A stretch of DNA of 14,906 bases from Planctomycetales bacterium (GCA_020050375.1 JAGVKR010000479.1:1-14906), one strand, 5' to 3'; shown: positions 6,307 to 13,525, counted from the stretch's first letter. Notes: generated from the sequence alone by a model not told the origin. Made by a program: numbers and translations.

Positions 6307-8064
6307 TTAATACGGTTGGGACGCGACCTTCAGGCTCCGGATCGCGGACGGCTCCAGAGCGCGACGATAGGCGCGCACCTCGCGAATCTTACCGGAGAAG
6401 TAATCCTTCTCGCCGAAGCCGATGCGTAGCGGTTGACCGTTGTTCAAGTCGATGCCACTCTTGGATGCGGCTGATTCCGCGACCTTGCTGCCATCCGCGA
6501 ACAGCTCCAACCGGTTCCCGCGTTTGACAGCCGCCAAATGCTTCCAGCCCGGCCCAAGGTCGCGGTCGTAGGAGACGCACTCGCCAACCTGCATCGCGTA
6601 AACCTTCCCACGGAAATCGGCCGGCGCGTCCAAGTGGGAACTGGTGCAGCTTCCCATGCTGGCGAAAAGCTTGCCGCCGTAGATCGTGAGGCTCGTGACC
6701 CGCGCCCATTCTTTGGAGTCCTTGAACGCATAGCCGGCCGGGTCAAGAAAGCGGCGGATCGAAGTCCACGTGGTGCCTTCGTCGTAGCGGAAGACCTCGG
6801 CCCGAGGGATGGAGCCGCTGTAGAGCTTGCCGTTGTAGACCGTGAGGGCGTTCATCTCGGTGGCGTCGCCAAGCCGGCCGCAGTCCGTCCACTTGTCTTC
6901 AGGGTCCAGACGGATCACGTGCCCCAGCGGCCAGGTGGTGACGTGCAGCTTGCCGCGATAGACCTCCATGTCGTGAATCTGCGTGCAGCGAGCGGGTGGG
7001 GGCTGCGGGTTGCCGAGTGCTTTCCAGGTGTTTCCGTCGTACTCATGCACTCCGGCAGGATCCAGCGCTCCCGCGTACAAGCGGCCGTTATGCACGCTCA
7101 GCGGATGCGCATAGCGGGGAAACCGGCCACACTCGCGCCAGTTCTGGTCGCCCGCATGGACATAGCACCGTCCATCTTCGCCGCCAACGTAGAGCTGGCC
7201 TCGGAACGACGCGATGCCGAATAGCCGGCGACATTCTCCCGGCTGCCCGATGTCCTCCCATTCCTTGCCACCGGCGTATCGATAGACGTGACAGAAGTCG
7301 GCGGGGTAGGGTGGGATATCCTTTCTGGCTCTGTCGACGCGCGTCCAGTCGTAGTTCCAGGTCGATGCGTAGAGGCGACTCTGATGCACAACCATGCCTC
7401 CGACGCCGCGCGTCTTGAGGTTTCCAACCCGGCCGCAATCTTCCCAGTCCTGTCCGCCCCGGTAACGGAAGACATGGCACCAATCCTCTTCGTTGGCCGC
7501 ATCGGTGATGGGGGCATAAAGGTGACCATCGAAGACCGTCAGGGCGTTGCTCACGTAATTGCTGGTCGGACTGGGGCGGCCGCAGTCCTCCCAGGTGGCT
7601 TCCCGGGCGTCGTCGAGTCCAAACACGACCTGGCGATCGTCTCCCTGAGAACTGTAGCCGCCCGCACTGGCCTTGAGGCTCAGATTGAACCCGCGGCGGC
7701 GCGCGGGGTCGTACTGGGTGAGCACGTCCCCGAGGGCGTGGTCGGTGTCCGGGGCGGTCCACACCCAGGCGGACAGCGTGAAATCGTCCTGGCCGAAGTT
7801 GAGCGATGCGCTGGATGGGATTTCGACATAATCCTCACGCCCGTCGAAGCCACCCTGGCTGACGCCCTTGCCATGCGTCTGCCCGTGATTGCCCTGGCCC
7901 GACTGATCTCGGGCATCGCCGTTCAAGGGCCAGTGTCCCACAAGTCCCTCCGCGAGAGCTTTGTCTTCGCCTTCCGCCAGGAGCGTGTCCGGTTCGCGGA
8001 AGGCCATCTGCAGGAGGGTGAGAGCCAGGAGGGATAGGATCACATGGGTGAATCTTGTCTTCAT
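6307..8064 (-). CDS. Secreted LamG-domain protein with a seven-repeat beta-propeller inserted
   Basis: Predicted 585-residue exported protein, probably binding carbohydrate or another surface ligand. I start it at ATG 8062-8064, which has AAGGG nine bases upstream and gives a signal peptide (basic MKTRF, hydrophobic to ~20). A longer open frame begins at 8178 but adds a non-hydrophobic leader. Residues ~41-150 are the first part of a LamG/concanavalin-like fold (LVGHWPLNGDA..., YVEIP, FTLSAWV). Residues ~157-500 carry seven repeats of about 40-65 residues with the pattern WEDCGR...LTVFDGHLYA, as in a seven-bladed Kelch-like propeller. Residues ~501-577 return to the second half of LamG (GWKHLAAVKRGNRLELFADG, LRIGFGEKDYFSGKIREVRAYRRAL). 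No catalytic residues are apparent. It is the last gene of the minus-strand series and converges on the GH64 gene. Confidence 0.85.
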   Translation of the reverse strand: MKTRFTHVILSLLALTLLQMAFREPDTLLAEGEDKALAEGLVGHWPLNGDARDQSGQGNHGQTHGKGVSQGGFDGREDYVEIPSSASLNFGQDDFTLSAWVWTAPDTDHALGDVLTQYDPARRRGFNLSLKASAGGYSSQGDDRQVVFGLDDAREATWEDCGRPSPTSNYVSNALTVFDGHLYAPITDAANEEDWCHVFRYRGGQDWEDCGRVGNLKTRGVGGMVVHQSRLYASTWNYDWTRVDRARKDIPPYPADFCHVYRYAGGKEWEDIGQPGECRRLFGIASFRGQLYVGGEDGRCYVHAGDQNWRECGRFPRYAHPLSVHNGRLYAGALDPAGVHEYDGNTWKALGNPQPPPARCTQIHDMEVYRGKLHVTTWPLGHVIRLDPEDKWTDCGRLGDATEMNALTVYNGKLYSGSIPRAEVFRYDEGTTWTSIRRFLDPAGYAFKDSKEWARVTSLTIYGGKLFASMGSCTSSHLDAPADFRGKVYAMQVGECVSYDRDLGPGWKHLAAVKRGNRLELFADGSKVAESAASKSGIDLNNGQPLRIGFGEKDYFSGKIREVRAYRRALEPSAIRSLKVASQPY

Positions 8065-8643
8065 AGTGACCGGCCCTTCTTTGTCGGAAACGGTTTCGAA
8101 GGGTGAACTGGACCAGTGATTTCGGGGTGGTTGGGTCGGCCGATGATGGTAGCTCTCCGGTGCCCTGGTCGCCAGCAAGAAAGCCGTTCATGCGCGATCA
8201 CGCAATCAGAAGCAAACCGTCGCCCTTCGGGCTGGATTCACTCGTATCAGTTTTCTCAAGGGCCCGATATCAGTGGACGGCTCCACAAGGCCCGACGCCT
8301 CACGCTGAGCACCAGCGCATAATCGGAACGTCGTTTTGACTCCTTCCCATGCCCGGCCAAGGCAACGCGACCACAACATGAATGCAATGCCAATGCAACA
8401 TGATCGGGGCGACAAGACGGCTATTGAACTTTTTGTTTACGAAATCGCCGCTCGTGCCGTTGGCACGGCGTATGGCGGCATCGGATTGATTCATCCACGC
8501 AGATCACAACGCGACACGACCCCACGACCCGCACCGCGGTCGCCGCCACCGCCGCGCACCACGGCTCCCTCGACCATTCGACGCCGAAACCAGCACAGGC
8601 TACGCTTATTTAAGGGCTAGACGACGCGAACGAAATCGTCGCT
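8065..8643. other. Intergenic region upstream of the LamG gene
   Basis: This 579-base spacer separates the LamG gene from the aminotransferase gene; both are on the minus strand, so it should contain the LamG promoter. No open frame in it looks coding. It contains a hairpin CGTGCC-GTT-GGCACG at 8453-8467. A direct repeat of AATGCAA lies at 8381-8387 and 8392-8398, spaced 11 bases apart, about one helical turn. A locally AT-rich patch lies at 8424-8446. A weak GACGA...TCGTC pairing just past the aminotransferase stop (about 8619-8640) is too short to call a terminator. Confidence 0.5.
8453..8467. repeat. Hairpin CGTGCC-GTT-GGCACG
   Basis: Perfect six-base arms with a three-base loop lie in the non-coding region about 180 bases past the aminotransferase stop, reading with that gene. 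It could be a 3'-end structure or an upstream element of the LamG gene. No T-tract follows on either strand. Confidence 0.3.
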
Positions 8644-9825
8644 TTACGATCTGCGATAGAATTCGTTTGCTGCGGCAACGCCCGCACCGGACGCGCATCG
8701 GTATCCCTGATCGCCGAGGCAGCGTTCCAGAGCCGCCAACAGAATCAGCACGTTCCGCGAGTTGCAGGTCTCACCCATCAGGCCGATGCGCCAGGTTTTG
8801 CCTTTCATCGGTCCCAGCCCGCCGCCGATTTCGATGCCAAATTCGTTCAGCAACTGCTGGCGGACCTTCAAATCGTCGACCCCGGCCGGAATCGTGACCG
8901 CATTGAGCATGGGTAGCTGGTACGGTTCGGCCACGGCGTACGACACCCCGATCGCTGTGAGGCCGGCTTTGAGCGCCAGATGATGTTTCTTATGCCGGGC
9001 GTGATGGTTTTCAAGCCCCTCCTCGAGCACGAGGGCCAGCGCCTCGCGCAGGGCGTAATTCATGTTGATCGGGGCCGTGTGATGATACGCGCGATCCTGG
9101 CCCCAATAGTTGCGGACCATCGTCATATCGAGATACCAGCTCGCCACTTTCGACTTGCGGGCCTCGATCGTTGCGACAGCTCGCGGGCTGAACGTCACAG
9201 GCGCCAGCCCCGGCGGGCAGCTCAGGCATTTCTGAGTGCCGCTGTAAACCGCGTCGAGCTGCCAGCCGTCGACTTCCACAGGCAGCCCCCCCAGCGACGT
9301 GACGGTGTCGGCCAGCAGCAAAGCGCCCGCATCGTGGACGATTTTCGAGATCTCTTCCAGCGGCTGCCGGGCGCCGGTCGACGTTTCGGCGTGGACGATT
9401 CCGAGGACCTTCGGTTTCACGCGCGCCACGGCTTCGGCGATCTGCTCGGGAGAGAACACTTCGCCGAACGGGCGCTCGATCGTCGTCACCTGAGCGCCGG
9501 CGCGGCCGGCGACGTCGGCCATTCGACCTCCGAACACGCCGTTCACGCACACGACCATCTTATCGCCCGGCTCGATCAGGTTGACGACACACGTCTCCAT
9601 TCCGGCCGAGCCTGTGCCGCTGACAGCCAGCGTCAGCTCGTTTTTCGTCCGAAACACCTGGCGGAGCATGGACTGCGTTTCCGTCATCACCTGCAAAAAA
9701 TACGGGTCGAGATGACCGACGGTCGGCGCTCCGAGAGCTGCGAGTACGCGAGGCGCCGTGTCGCTCGGGCCAGGCCCCATCAGAATGCGTTTGGGAGGAG
9801 TCAGTGAGGGGATCGGGGAGGACAT
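8644..9825 (-). CDS. Class V aminotransferase, alanine/serine-glyoxylate type
   Basis: A 393-residue PLP-dependent enzyme of the AGXT/SPT branch of class V aminotransferases. It probably transfers an amino group from alanine or serine to glyoxylate in the cytoplasm. Visible landmarks are the N-terminal MGPGPSD (16-22), the cofactor-binding stretch [10 protein letters not shown] (69-78), ADTVTSLGG with Asp173, the Schiff-base lysine Lys199 in [12 protein letters not shown], and WRIGLMGE near 345-352 whose Arg346 fits the substrate-carboxylate position. The length matches the family. ATG 9823-9825 is chosen because the MGPGP motif normally sits 10-20 residues from the start. No clear Shine-Dalgarno is present. 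Family members vary in amino donor (alanine, serine, phosphonate relatives), so substrate is the least certain part. It follows the isochorismatase-like gene by 130 bases. Confidence 0.92.
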   Translation of the reverse strand: MSSPIPSLTPPKRILMGPGPSDTAPRVLAALGAPTVGHLDPYFLQVMTETQSMLRQVFRTKNELTLAVSGTGSAGMETCVVNLIEPGDKMVVCVNGVFGGRMADVAGRAGAQVTTIERPFGEVFSPEQIAEAVARVKPKVLGIVHAETSTGARQPLEEISKIVHDAGALLLADTVTSLGGLPVEVDGWQLDAVYSGTQKCLSCPPGLAPVTFSPRAVATIEARKSKVASWYLDMTMVRNYWGQDRAYHHTAPINMNYALREALALVLEEGLENHHARHKKHHLALKAGLTAIGVSYAVAEPYQLPMLNAVTIPAGVDDLKVRQQLLNEFGIEIGGGLGPMKGKTWRIGLMGETCNSRNVLILLAALERCLGDQGYRCASGAGVAAANEFYRRS

Positions 9826-9850
9826 AGCTCGTGCTCGTCGGAGTTAGGTC

Positions 9851-9878
9851 GAGGATAGTGGATAGGAAATCGAGAATA
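9851..9878 (+). repeat. Degenerate GAGGATA heptamer array (left half)
   Basis: Four consecutive heptamers read GAGGATA, GTGGATA, GGAAATC and GAGAATA. They match the array at 9940-9974 in the opposite orientation; for example GAGGATA (9851-9857) is exactly complementary to TATCCTC (9957-9963). The pair could fold across about 60 bases. This half sits just upstream of the aminotransferase start. Confidence 0.55.
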
Positions 9879-9939
9879 GAGCTTCGGCGATGGCGGGATG
9901 AGTTGCGTCGGTCAATCGACTGGCATTCGAGCGTCGGCC

Positions 9940-9974
9940 CTCGATCCTCGATCTTCTATCCTCGATCCTCAATC
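9940..9974 (-). repeat. Heptamer tandem repeat overlapping a gene end
   Basis: Five consecutive heptamers on the plus strand read CTCGATC, CTCGATC, TTCTATC, CTCGATC and CTCAATC. On the reverse strand they encode the last residues (KIEDRG) of the isochorismatase-family protein and supply its TAG stop. This is a short tandem repeat, not a CRISPR: units are 7 bases and there are no spacers. Confidence 0.8.
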
Positions 9975-10555
9975 TTCGTGCTCTTGATCAACTGACTGAT
10001 CTGCTTGAATTCGGGGGTTCCTGAGACTTCACACCACTCGAACAGGACTGATTCGGTTGTCACGATCGTGGCTCCGCAACCGGTCAGTCGCTCCAATGCG
10101 AACTGCCGATCGAGATCGCCGCGGCTGGCGACGGCGTCGGCGGGGACGAACACCTGAAAGCCGGCCGCCAACAGGTCGATCACGGTCTGCAAGACGCACA
10201 CATGCGCTTCGATTCCCGCGACGACGATCTGATGTCGCTGGTCGGTTTGCTCGGCAGCCGTTCCCCAGTCGAGGACCTCGGCGCAACTGAACCGCAGCTT
10301 TGCAGGGGGCGCCACCAGGCGCTCGACCAGAGGATGAACGGTGGACCCAAGCCCTTTGGGATATTGCTCGGTCGCAAACACCGGCACGCCGAAAAGCTTC
10401 GCCCCATCGATCAGGCGACTGCAGTTCGCAATCACGCGATCGGCCGAGGCGATCAGCGGCAGGAGCTTTTCCTGCATATCGACGATCAAGAGGCGACTGG
10501 CGTCGCGCGCGATCAGATCGCCGCTCCGGAGGTAGGATGCCTTCGAGTTGGCCAT
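9956..10555 (-). CDS. Isochorismatase-family cysteine hydrolase
   Basis: A 199-residue cytoplasmic hydrolase of the isochorismatase/nicotinamidase-like superfamily, closest in motif style to the ISOC1/ISOC2-like branch. The catalytic triad is visible as Asp26 (LLIVDMQEKL), Lys86 (AKLRFSC) and Cys120 (GIEAHVCVLQT). The natural substrate of this branch is not established. No isochorismate-pathway neighbour is present, so siderophore biosynthesis should not be assumed. Start ATG 10553-10555 gives the usual family length and lacks a Shine-Dalgarno sequence. The last six residues and the stop come from a tandem heptamer repeat, so the C-terminal tail is probably not conserved. It lies 58 bases after the Cys-rich gene and 130 before the aminotransferase, all on one strand. 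Confidence 0.9.
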   Translation of the reverse strand: MANSKASYLRSGDLIARDASRLLIVDMQEKLLPLIASADRVIANCSRLIDGAKLFGVPVFATEQYPKGLGSTVHPLVERLVAPPAKLRFSCAEVLDWGTAAEQTDQRHQIVVAGIEAHVCVLQTVIDLLAAGFQVFVPADAVASRGDLDRQFALERLTGCGATIVTTESVLFEWCEVSGTPEFKQISQLIKSTKIEDRG

Positions 10556-10613
10556 GCCGCGATGCTAGTCCCGCGCGGGGCGATGCGTCAAGCAGCGCCC
10601 CGAAGAACCGGCT

Positions 10614-11474
10614 CTAGCGTTCGACGGCTTCCAACTCTTCATCAGCGGCTTCAAGTTCGTCGTCCGCCATCGGCTCGTCCGAAAGGGCGTCGGTCCCGTC
10701 GACCGGAGTTTCCAACTGCGCATCGTCGTCGGCTTCGATCATCTCTTCGAGCGTGTCGGCCGGCGTCTCAGGGATTTCGTCATCTTTATCGTCCGGGAGC
10801 GCGTCGGTGTAGCTCGTCCAACGCGAACGGCTGGTCGAAGGGGGAGTGGCTTGTTGCGAGCGCGTTGCGGTCACACGCGAGCCTTTGGACCGCAGGCGCA
10901 TTGCCGACGGGTCATCCATCGGTTCGGGGGGTTCCACCGGCTTCGGAGGAGTCGGGGTCGATTCGACCTTCGGCGGCGTCACCTTCGGAGTCCTGGGGAG
11001 CGGCGGCGGGAGCGGTTCTTCACGCGGGCAGATGGCGCATTCCTGCATGCGGCGCCAACACGTGGGATTGTATCCGTAACACGGGAAACAATAGGGCGGA
11101 ACCGGGGGATAGTACGTCTGGTCACATTTCTTGCGAAACTTCTTGGTGTACGGCGAGCATCTGTCTTCGGGACCGCACATGCAGCATTCCCCGTTCCCAT
11201 ACGATGCGCCGGATTGAGAGGGATCGCTGTACCAGGGAGTGCTCACTCCGGCGCCGGCCGGTTGCTGCCAGACGGCGCCCGGCTCCGCGACAGGCGATTG
11301 ACCGCGTCGCATCGTCTCCGTGGATGCGGAAGCGACGGTTGTCGTTCGCCGGGGCTTGGCTTTGAAGCGGTCGAACAATCCCGCCTGCGAGACGGCCGCA
11401 CTGCACATCACACTCGCCGTCGTCAGCAGCGCACAAGCGCGTAGCATCGATGAGTTCAACACTTTGCCCTCCAT
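10614..11474 (-). CDS. Secreted Cys/Pro-rich protein with acidic C-terminal tail, unknown function
   Basis: A protein of up to 286 residues that I cannot assign to a named family. Residues ~10-31 are a signal peptide (hydrophobic core, SQA cleavage). Residues 97-149 contain ten cysteines (97, 98, 100, 106, 117, 129, 132, 139, 146, 149), including PYCFPCYGYNPTCWRR, a motif style I recall in other planctomycete secreted proteins. A Pro-rich linker (~152-187) follows, then a Ser/Thr/Arg-rich stretch, then a strongly acidic tail (~228-286, many Asp/Glu). The cysteine block suggests disulfides or metal binding outside the cytoplasm; the tail could bind cations or another surface component. These roles are inference. 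The start is ambiguous: ATG 11472-11474 lacks a Shine-Dalgarno, while GTG 11460-11462 has GGAGG five bases upstream and gives a cleaner signal peptide. It is downstream of the export lipoprotein and the Gly/Gln-rich protein. Confidence 0.75.
   Translation of the reverse strand: MEGKVLNSSMLRACALLTTASVMCSAAVSQAGLFDRFKAKPRRTTTVASASTETMRRGQSPVAEPGAVWQQPAGAGVSTPWYSDPSQSGASYGNGECCMCGPEDRCSPYTKKFRKKCDQTYYPPVPPYCFPCYGYNPTCWRRMQECAICPREEPLPPPLPRTPKVTPPKVESTPTPPKPVEPPEPMDDPSAMRLRSKGSRVTATRSQQATPPSTSRSRWTSYTDALPDDKDDEIPETPADTLEEMIEADDDAQLETPVDGTDALSDEPMADDELEAADEELEAVER
11468..11472 (-). promoter_or_regulatory. Shine-Dalgarno favouring a GTG start at 11462
   Basis: GGAGG on the reverse strand lies five bases before GTG (11460-11462) and overlaps the upstream ATG codon region. 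If used, the Cys-rich protein would begin four residues later, at 11462. This is the best ribosome-binding sequence near the gene. Confidence 0.4.
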
Positions 11475-11540
11475 GGCAAACTCTGAAGTCGGCGACCGGA
11501 TGATTCCGCAGTCGCGTCTGTCGTAGGTCGCGTCGACCGC

Positions 11541-12053
11541 CTATTGGCCGCCGGGATAGTATGAGCCGAGATTCATAAACGTTGTCTTGTGGCCCGTCGT
11601 GCTCAGGCCCGATTGAATATCCAACTGTTGTTGCCCGATTTCTCCCTGCACTCTGTTGAACGCCTGCTGCGTTTGCTGCTGCGTGCGATTGAATTCCTGC
11701 TGCGGGAGGATATTCGTCAGATACTGTCCCTCGAACGAAGCGTTGAACGCAGGGTCCATCCTCAAATACGGACTGAGGGTCGGCGTCTGATTTCGCCGGA
11801 GCCGACGCTGCGGTCCGCCACCCCCCCCAGGCAAGCCAATCCCACCGCTGACGGAACTGCCCAACGAGGGAGAAATCCGCGTAGGACCGGCCGGAGCCTG
11901 CATCCAGCGGGCGCCGGTGCCCCCCCCGATCGTGGAGGGGCGCCGAGCCGGTGCCGCTCCCTGAGTTCCAGCGGGAGCCTGCGCGAAAAGTGTCGACCCG
12001 GTCAGCAGCACCGTTCCTGCCATTCCACAGACAACGATTCTCGCGGTTCGCAT
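11541..12053 (-). CDS. Small secreted Gly/Gln-rich protein, planctomycete-type, unknown function
   Basis: A 170-residue exported protein without a named family. The start is ATG 12051-12053, with GGAG seven bases upstream. A longer frame from 12146 adds a charged leader and is rejected. Residues 1-26 form a signal peptide (core VVCGMAGTVLLTG, end FAQA). Residues 27-85 are Gly/Pro/Ala-rich, containing GGGTG and PGGGGG. Then come SPYLRMDPAF (94-103), a Gln-rich stretch with probable coiled-coil character (118-143), and the ending TTGHKTTFMNLGSYYPGG. The combination SPYL..., a QQ-rich helix and TTGH...F...YYPGG is one I remember from short planctomycete hypothetical proteins; this is recollection, not a search. 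The two Gly runs are encoded by two uninterrupted G8 tracts. The position directly behind the export lipoprotein suggests an envelope or matrix role. Confidence 0.75.
   Translation of the reverse strand: MRTARIVVCGMAGTVLLTGSTLFAQAPAGTQGAAPARRPSTIGGGTGARWMQAPAGPTRISPSLGSSVSGGIGLPGGGGGPQRRLRRNQTPTLSPYLRMDPAFNASFEGQYLTNILPQQEFNRTQQQTQQAFNRVQGEIGQQQLDIQSGLSTTGHKTTFMNLGSYYPGGQ
11821..11828 (-). repeat. G8 homopolymer tract inside the Gly/Gln-rich gene
   Basis: Eight uninterrupted C on the plus strand (G on the coding strand) lie in codons for the Gly run of PGGGGGP. A one-base change here would shift the frame before the conserved-looking C-terminus. Confidence 0.8.
11930..11937 (-). repeat. Second G8 homopolymer tract in the same gene
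   Basis: Eight uninterrupted C on the plus strand encode part of the TIGGGTG stretch. It is about 100 bases upstream of the other G8 tract in coding order. Confidence 0.8.
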
Positions 12054-12060
12054 GACATCT

Positions 12061-12064
12061 CTCC
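12061..12064 (-). promoter_or_regulatory. Ribosome binding site of the Gly/Gln-rich gene
   Basis: GGAG on the reverse strand, seven bases before ATG 12051-12053, supports that start over the upstream ATG at 12144-12146. The surrounding leader resembles that of the export lipoprotein gene. Confidence 0.6.
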
Positions 12065-12105
12065 CCTGATCGAACTCGATGTTCAGCACTGTTTCAAGCA
12101 CCTCT

Positions 12106-12135
12106 ATTGTAATATCGGCTCGATCCCGCAAGCAA
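12106..12135 (-). promoter_or_regulatory. Candidate internal promoter for the Gly/Gln-rich gene
   Basis: On the reverse strand TTGCTT (12130-12135) and TACAAT (12106-12111) are separated by 18 bases. The -10 matches TATAAT in five of six positions; the -35 keeps TTG. It lies in the 129-base gap after the export lipoprotein gene, about 50 bases before the next start. A sigma70-type role is inferred from the match alone. Confidence 0.35.
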
Positions 12136-12182
12136 CCCGATTTCAAGCAATCTCACTGGGCGAAATCGTCTCGTGCGGCTCA

Positions 12183-13334
12183 CTAGAAGAACCCGCCGCC
12201 ACCGCCCCCGCCCCCGGCTCCACCGAGCCCCGAAGGCGACTGCTGCAGTCTTCCGATCGTCGAATAACCCAGCAGAGTGACACCAAAGATTCGCTGGAAC
12301 GGCGTGGTGACCTTGGCGATGAAGTTGTCCGCCGCGATCATCCCATCGGCCTGGATGTAAATGCGATCGCCGGGCAGCAACTGGTAGTTCGTCGTCGTCA
12401 CCGAGTCCTCGGTGACAGCCCGGTAGTCGATCAGCATGTTCTGAGCGACCTCGGCGCCGTTGGGCGCCGGGCGGGCGACCCACATTCGCTTGGACGAGAC
12501 TTCCGACAGTCCCTGAATCTGTGCAATTGCGTCGAGGACCGTTTCGTTCCCGGTGAAAGGGAGCGACACAACCGTCTCGCCGTTTCCACCGCCGTCGGTG
12601 ATCACGTAAACCTTTTTGCTGTTGTAAGCGAGCACGTCCACGACCACTTCGGGATCGTGAATGAACCGTGAGAGTTGCGTCTCGACCGACTGTTTGACTT
12701 CGTCGAGCGTCATTCCAGCCACGTAGACGTTGCCGTAGACACCGAGTTGAACCGTTCCGTCGGGCCGGATCAAATGCTCGCCGGTCACGAGTTGTTTCCC
12801 GTTCACGTTCGGCATATTGACCGCCACCTTGGGATCAACCAGCACGACCTTCTCGCTGCGCAGGTATTCATTGATCGCCTCTTTGGCCTGCGCCATGGTC
12901 AACCCTTCGAGAGAGACCGAGCCGTATTCGGGGCCCAGATCGACCGTGCCGTCCGCCTGAAGGCGGTATGCGCCGTTGATCATCTTGAATTCGTTGAGGA
13001 TCGGATCCCCCATCGGATCGATTGGGAGCAGGTTCGTGGCGCGAATCACGAGCTCGTCTCCAACGCGCAAGGCGTCGTCGGCAGGACGAATGTTGTTCAC
13101 CAGCTCGATCGAAATGATATCCGGCGGCTCCACCCGATACGGCGGGATGCTGACTTTCTGCAATTCCCGCGGATGATCGACCATTTGCGATTCTTCCACG
13201 GACTCACGCAGCCTGGGGGTCGCACATCCGGCGACGATCAAGCCGACGACGCTCGTCGTGGTGAGCACCAGACCCAGCATCACATGGACTTTGCCACTGG
13301 ACGCCCGTGGATGCGTGGTTCGCATTCGTTTCAT
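12183..13334 (-). CDS. Polysaccharide export outer-membrane lipoprotein (Wza-like, SLBB domain)
   Basis: A 383-residue exporter component for extracellular polysaccharide, expected to sit in the outer membrane and form the outer part of a Wza-type channel. The start is ATG 13332-13334 (GAGGGG eight bases upstream); an open frame continues to 13442 but adds a non-signal leader. Residues ~16-37 form a lipoprotein signal with lipobox IVAGC, lipidated at Cys37. The Poly_export region (~66-235) shows two similar units, YRLQADGTVDLG...LEGLT and HLIRPDGTVQLG...VAGMT. An SLBB domain follows (~240-290, KVYVITDGGGNG...LDAI), then NYQLLPGDRIYI (316-327). The C-terminus is a poly-Gly stretch ending in FF, not part of canonical Wza. 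The usual partners (Wzc-type kinase, glycosyltransferases) are not in the window. Two small secreted-protein genes follow on the same strand. Confidence 0.92.
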   Translation of the reverse strand: MKRMRTTHPRASSGKVHVMLGLVLTTTSVVGLIVAGCATPRLRESVEESQMVDHPRELQKVSIPPYRVEPPDIISIELVNNIRPADDALRVGDELVIRATNLLPIDPMGDPILNEFKMINGAYRLQADGTVDLGPEYGSVSLEGLTMAQAKEAINEYLRSEKVVLVDPKVAVNMPNVNGKQLVTGEHLIRPDGTVQLGVYGNVYVAGMTLDEVKQSVETQLSRFIHDPEVVVDVLAYNSKKVYVITDGGGNGETVVSLPFTGNETVLDAIAQIQGLSEVSSKRMWVARPAPNGAEVAQNMLIDYRAVTEDSVTTTNYQLLPGDRIYIQADGMIAADNFIAKVTTPFQRIFGVTLLGYSTIGRLQQSPSGLGGAGGGGGGGGFF

Positions 13335-13353
13335 CGTTAAATCCCCTCTGATC

Positions 13354-13367
13354 GTTCCGAACGGAAC
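13354..13367. promoter_or_regulatory. Dyad GTTCCG-AA-CGGAAC next to the export-gene leader
   Basis: Six-base perfect arms with a two-base centre lie 19 bases upstream of the export lipoprotein start and directly beside its Shine-Dalgarno region. The small centre suggests a protein-binding operator. Its position would allow a bound protein or a local structure to affect translation or promoter clearance. Confidence 0.35.
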
Positions 13368-13400
13368 ACTTTGACTTTTCCATTCAATCGGCAAATCCGG

Positions 13401-13412
13401 CACCTGTCTTGA
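13401..13412. repeat. 12-bp direct repeat CACCTGTCTTGA, copy 1
   Basis: This matches 13526-13537 exactly. This copy continues into CAG, forming the dyad CTGTC-TT-GACAG (13404-13415). Both copies are in the spacer upstream of the export gene, 125 bases apart. Confidence 0.5.
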
Positions 13413-13525
13413 CAGCAAATGCCACCTAAGCCGCAAAGTCAATGGGGATCGTTGGACGAAAAAAGTGCAATAAAAAATCGCAAGCCATTATTGTAAAAAG
13501 ACTTGTGTTCAGACGACACGCGCGT

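Noticed and set aside
5873..6310. Forward open frame of 145 codons in the convergent spacer
   Set aside because: It spans three inverted repeats, has Arg/Ser/Pro-rich composition, no domain and no ribosome binding site.
8336..8620. Forward open frame of 94 codons in the spacer before the aminotransferase gene
   Set aside because: Low-complexity Arg/Pro/Thr composition with a hairpin in the middle, and no recognisable motif or start signal.
9940..9974. CRISPR-like array
   Set aside because: Units are 7 bases, directly adjacent and degenerate, with no spacers and no cas genes.
9956..10555. Part of a siderophore (isochorismate) pathway
   Set aside because: The family name alone does not support this. 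No ent/dhb-type neighbours are present, and the motif style is that of ISOC-like proteins of unknown substrate.
10202..11365. Long forward open frame of 387 codons
   Set aside because: Antisense to the isochorismatase-family and Cys-rich genes. The reverse frames show the catalytic triad and signal peptide.
11589..12671. Forward open frame of 360 codons
   Set aside because: Antisense to the Gly/Gln-rich gene and the SLBB export gene, both of which have signal peptides and ribosome binding sites.
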